Source: an uncultured Bacteroidota bacterium
Lineage (GTDB): Bacteria > Bacteroidota > Bacteroidia > Flavobacteriales > BACL11
Direction: 5' to 3'
Assembly: GCA_902587125.1 (NCBI GenBank)
Contig: CACIJW010000010.1
Coordinates: forward strand, 1-46,312
DNA length: 46,312 nt
How positions within the stretch are numbered: the first letter of the stretch is position 1; each line of letters begins with the position of its first letter. The notes under the pieces are model-generated. The model had not been told where the DNA came from. It saw only the letters and a list, made by a program, of their open reading frames with translations, and made no database searches. The position numbers and the translations under genes are program-made. This document shows, in pieces, positions 44,072 through 46,312 of this stretch.

Positions 44072-44085
44072 CAAAGTAATTTTAG

Positions 44086-44123
44086 AAACCCTTGTAAATC
44101 AATAGTTTACGAGGGTTTTTTTA
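44086..44123 (+). terminator. Intrinsic terminator after tRNA-Asp
   Basis: AAACCCTTGTAAA (44086-44098) pairs with TTTACGAGGGTTT (44106-44118), with one G-T pair and a 7-base loop, and the stem runs into a T tract to about 44122. Confidence 0.85.
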
Positions 44124-44324
44124 TTATAGGTGGACGTATAGGTGGACACTTTTATACCTAAACTTCTAATTTTGTGTGTATATGAGAGAAACACACCCGC
44201 CGATTAAATAGAATAATGGTTTTAAGATTTAAATACCCCATGAGTTATCCACAAAAACTGTGACTAACTAATTTTAATTTCTTTTTTATTTATTTTTGTA
44301 GATTATTTAACAAAAAATTTAAAA
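44124..44324. other. Noncoding stretch after the tRNA with a short direct repeat
   Basis: About 200 bases without a supported gene. TATAGGTGGAC occurs twice in tandem at 44125-44135 and 44137-44147 (period 12). The rest is AT-rich. TATTTTTG at 44291-44298 is a -7 element for the next gene. No integrase or second copy of the tRNA 3' end is visible. Confidence 0.6.
44291..44298 (+). promoter_or_regulatory. Candidate -7 element for the PKD/T9SS gene
   Basis: TATTTTTG matches TAnnTTTG, 26 bases before the ATG at 44325. No TTG at -33. Confidence 0.45.
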
Positions 44325-45200
44325 ATGAGAAAAATTTTATTAACTATAACATGCAGTTTGATAATCTTTTTTGCGCAGGCTCAGTGTCAAGCTTATTTCA
44401 CTTACACTCAAAATGGAACAACAACTATTTTTAATGATATATCATCTGTAAACCAAGGTTGGTCAACGAACTATTCTGTCTCATGGGATTGGAATTTTGG
44501 TGACGGTAATTATTCTACACAACAAAATCCAATACATTCTTATGCAAATAATGGTATGTATTTGGCTTGTTTAGCTATAACTTTTATTGATATAGCTACA
44601 GGAATTTCGTGCACATCTTTTTTCTGTGATTCTATACTTATAGGTAATTCAGTTCCACAATCATGGGACTGTAATCCTGTAAGCGGATGCTTTGATCCTG
44701 GAACAGGATTAGGAGCATACACATCATTAAGTGCTTGTCAGGCTGTATGTGTTAGTACAACATCTAGTCCTTGTGACTCAATGATTCTTTTAGCGGGTCA
44801 AACAATGTTAGTTGCTGATGTACCTAATTTAAATACTATTATCTATCATTGGATTTCAACTGCTCCAGATGGCACAGTTTTGGGAGAAGATAGCATGTCG
44901 AATACACATCAAATCTTTAATGTAAATAATGGTATTGCTTATGATACTATAGATATCTGTATGACATATGCAAGTAGTGTTGGATATTCTACATGTTGTG
45001 TAAGCTGGATGTGGAATCCAAACTTAAGTATTTGGGCTAAGATGGGTAGTATTACTAATACACAGGACTTTATATCAGTAGATAGGAAGCTTGTTAAAGT
45101 TATAGATATGCTAGGCAAAGAAACATCTACCAATACTAATCAAATCTTATTCTTTATTTATGATAATGGTGCAATAGAAAAGAGGATTATTCTTGATTAA
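44325..45200 (+). CDS. Secreted PKD-domain protein with variant C-terminal sorting tail
   Basis: The 291-residue product has a signal peptide (MRKILLTITCSLIIFFAQA), then a PKD domain (about 24-105, with VSWDWNFGDGNYSTQQNPIH). A Cys-rich short module follows (WDCNPVSGCFDPGTG...SLSACQAVC, about 116-143), then a beta domain with several Cys. The C-terminal tail RKLVKVIDMLGKETSTNTNQ...IYDNGAIEKRIILD is a form I recognise from marine flavobacterial T9SS cargo, where VEKRII is the closing strand. It should be exported to the surface. The binding partner is unknown. It starts the accessory-looking segment downstream of tRNA-Asp. Confidence 0.8.
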   Translation: MRKILLTITCSLIIFFAQAQCQAYFTYTQNGTTTIFNDISSVNQGWSTNYSVSWDWNFGDGNYSTQQNPIHSYANNGMYLACLAITFIDIATGISCTSFFCDSILIGNSVPQSWDCNPVSGCFDPGTGLGAYTSLSACQAVCVSTTSSPCDSMILLAGQTMLVADVPNLNTIIYHWISTAPDGTVLGEDSMSNTHQIFNVNNGIAYDTIDICMTYASSVGYSTCCVSWMWNPNLSIWAKMGSITNTQDFISVDRKLVKVIDMLGKETSTNTNQILFFIYDNGAIEKRIILD

Positions 45201-45264
45201 GAAACATTCTTGTAGCTCATACTAATCACCTTAACAGCTTCTTCATTAGTTATCTTAATATACT

Positions 45265-45687
45265 TTAAAAACGATAACCATAGCATATAATTAAGCCTCC
45301 AGTTACCATTGGAGTTGCTGCCATATTTATTGGTAAAGGTAAGATCTCTAATGCGATATTATTCTTTTCTTTAAAACTAAATTGAATATATATAGACGTT
45401 GGATAAGCTCTAATACCAAAAATTGTTGCATATTTTTCATCTCCTAAACCAAATCCGATTTTGGCTGTAACAATTGAAGGAAATGCAAGACCTATTTGAT
45501 AATCTAATAATGTATTGTTTTCGTAATAATTTTTTTCTCCAATTAGAAAAGAAGCACCTGGGAAAATAATCCCCCCATCAACTGGTGAGAATATTCCAAC
45601 ATTAAATTCATAATAAATACTTTTATTAAGTGTTTGCGAAAATGAGATTATTGGACATATAAATAATAGTAGTAATATTTTTTTCAT
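45265..45687 (-). CDS. Small secreted beta-rich protein, barrel-like
   Basis: The 140-residue product has a signal peptide (MKKILLLLFICPIISFS). The mature part alternates Gly and aromatic residues (GIFSPVDGGIIFPGASFLIGE, GLAFPSIVTAKIGFGLGDEKY) and ends in GLIICYGYRF with a terminal Phe, as in small outer-membrane barrels. I recognise no family. It is flanked by a PKD/T9SS gene and a lipoprotein gene, and diverges from the latter across a gap with a TTATGCA-T-TGCATAA dyad. Confidence 0.65.
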   Translation of the reverse strand: MKKILLLLFICPIISFSQTLNKSIYYEFNVGIFSPVDGGIIFPGASFLIGEKNYYENNTLLDYQIGLAFPSIVTAKIGFGLGDEKYATIFGIRAYPTSIYIQFSFKEKNNIALEILPLPINMAATPMVTGGLIICYGYRF

Positions 45688-45718
45688 ATGACAAATTAAA
45701 CATTAAGTATTTTCATTA

Positions 45719-45733
45719 TTATGCATTGCATAA
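45719..45733. promoter_or_regulatory. Palindrome between divergent exported-protein genes
   Basis: TTATGCA-T-TGCATAA is a perfect 7-bp dyad with a one-base centre, 32 bases upstream of the barrel-like gene and about 84 bases upstream of the lipoprotein gene. An operator is possible, but no second copy was found in the window. Confidence 0.35.
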
Positions 45734-45816
45734 GTTTATTATGTAATGAAAACATAAACTACAACTATATAGAGTCAAAGTAAAAATTGTTAAGTTTGAA
45801 AAAACAATACAATAAA

Positions 45817-46245
45817 ATGAAAAAACTACTACTTATATTACTTTGCCTACCAATGGTTTTTATCTCATGTTCAAAACAGGAAGGTTGTACAGATCCCATT
45901 GCAACAAACTATAGTTCAGAAGCAGAAGATGATGATGGTTCGTGTATTTTTGGAATTGTCGGGTTCTGGAACGTAGACTCAATATCATATCAATCTGCAA
46001 CACAAAATACAACAATAATAAGTGATATCGCTTTGGAGTTTATTTCTGGTGGAATCTTGCGTGAGTACACAGATGATGGACTTAATATTAATGAATGGAT
46101 TATTATAGGAGACTCTTTGCATATTGGTGAAGATAGTGAAGACTTTATCTGTGATTTTAATATTACAAGAACTAATTTAACTTTAGTTGGAAACATTATT
46201 TTAGATGAACCTACAATAATGACAGTAAACGCAACAAGAAATTAA
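45817..46245 (+). CDS. Lipoprotein with GCTD/DDGSC motif (paralog of 20036-20554)
   Basis: The ATG at 45817 gives 142 residues with a lipoprotein signal (MKKLLLILLCLPMVFISC); a TTG start 30 bases earlier is less likely. The mature N-terminus has GCTDPIATNYSSEAEDDDGSC, then VGFWNVDSISYQ and a beta-rich remainder ending in MTVNATRN. It shares its layout with the lipoprotein at 20036: lipobox, GCTD motif, DDGSC, then G-x-W strand. A lipocalin-like fold is possible but not shown. It is the last complete gene; the final 67 bases hold nothing I can support. Confidence 0.8.
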   Translation: MKKLLLILLCLPMVFISCSKQEGCTDPIATNYSSEAEDDDGSCIFGIVGFWNVDSISYQSATQNTTIISDIALEFISGGILREYTDDGLNINEWIIIGDSLHIGEDSEDFICDFNITRTNLTLVGNIILDEPTIMTVNATRN

Positions 46246-46312
46246 AATCATTTTGAGAAGAAGATAGAGTATCACTTAAAGAAAAAAGGTCTAATTACGA
46301 ATAATTTCAAAC

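Noticed and set aside
44072..44324. Riboswitch or second RNA gene after tRNA-Asp
   Set aside because: Apart from the tRNA terminator and a short direct repeat I could find no conserved stem set or known RNA motif.

Overview
The window looks like chromosomal DNA of a low-GC marine member of the Bacteroidetes, most likely Flavobacteriia/Flavobacteriales. The clues are strong AT richness, many type IX secretion (T9SS) C-terminal sorting domains, promoters of the Bacteroidetes type (TAnnTTTG near -7, sometimes with TTG 19-20 bases upstream), a DnaE carrying an N-terminal exonuclease domain, an alpha/beta-fused 2-oxoacid dehydrogenase E1, and an HmuY/TonB heme-uptake locus. The species cannot be named from sequence alone.

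Layout. 1-4134: rpsP (cut by the left edge, with an 18-bp repeat array in its acidic tail), then a + strand run of fused E1, murQ and a small membrane protein. 4121-9453: mnmD, a secreted T9SS protein, a branched-chain aminotransferase behind a terminator-like hairpin, a GNAT acetyltransferase, a YceI protein with a tiny coupled membrane ORF, and an ATP-grasp protein. 9454-13141 (minus): a fused isobutyryl-CoA mutase (IcmF) heads a tight operon with a YbjQ protein and the ATP-grasp protein. 13223-22796: about 9.6 kb of closely spaced genes for exported proteins: a BNR/sortilin-like propeller, a 1339-residue Cys-repeat/cupredoxin protein, a lipoprotein, and a secreted endonuclease/exonuclease/phosphatase-family protein whose C-terminal third has clearly different base composition. 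22893-23129: a small protein built from a duplicated four-cysteine module. 23169-28563: an AraC regulator diverging from an operon HmuY(T9SS) - TonB receptor - HmuY(lipoprotein), probably for heme uptake, followed by a porin and a DCC (DUF393) protein. 30156-43959: mainly core genes: valS, DUF1573, class I aminotransferase, two tiny membrane proteins, a NamZ-like muramidase, a LolC/E-like permease, a CBS/cysteine synthase-type enzyme, dnaE, trxA and a DUF58 protein. 43998-46312: tRNA-Asp with its own promoter and terminator, then an accessory-looking end with a PKD/T9SS protein, a small secreted barrel-like protein and a second lipoprotein paralogous to the one at 20036.

How it fits together. 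NamZ (release of MurNAc) and MurQ (MurNAc-6-P etherase) suggest peptidoglycan amino-sugar recycling. IcmF, the fused E1 and the branched-chain aminotransferase all fit branched-chain or short-chain acyl metabolism. The heme locus, the porin and a TTTAGA-N5-TCTAAA dyad found twice suggest a metal- or nutrient-responsive surface programme. No CRISPR array, insertion sequence, integrase or intact prophage is visible. No intergenic gap exceeds 300 bases.
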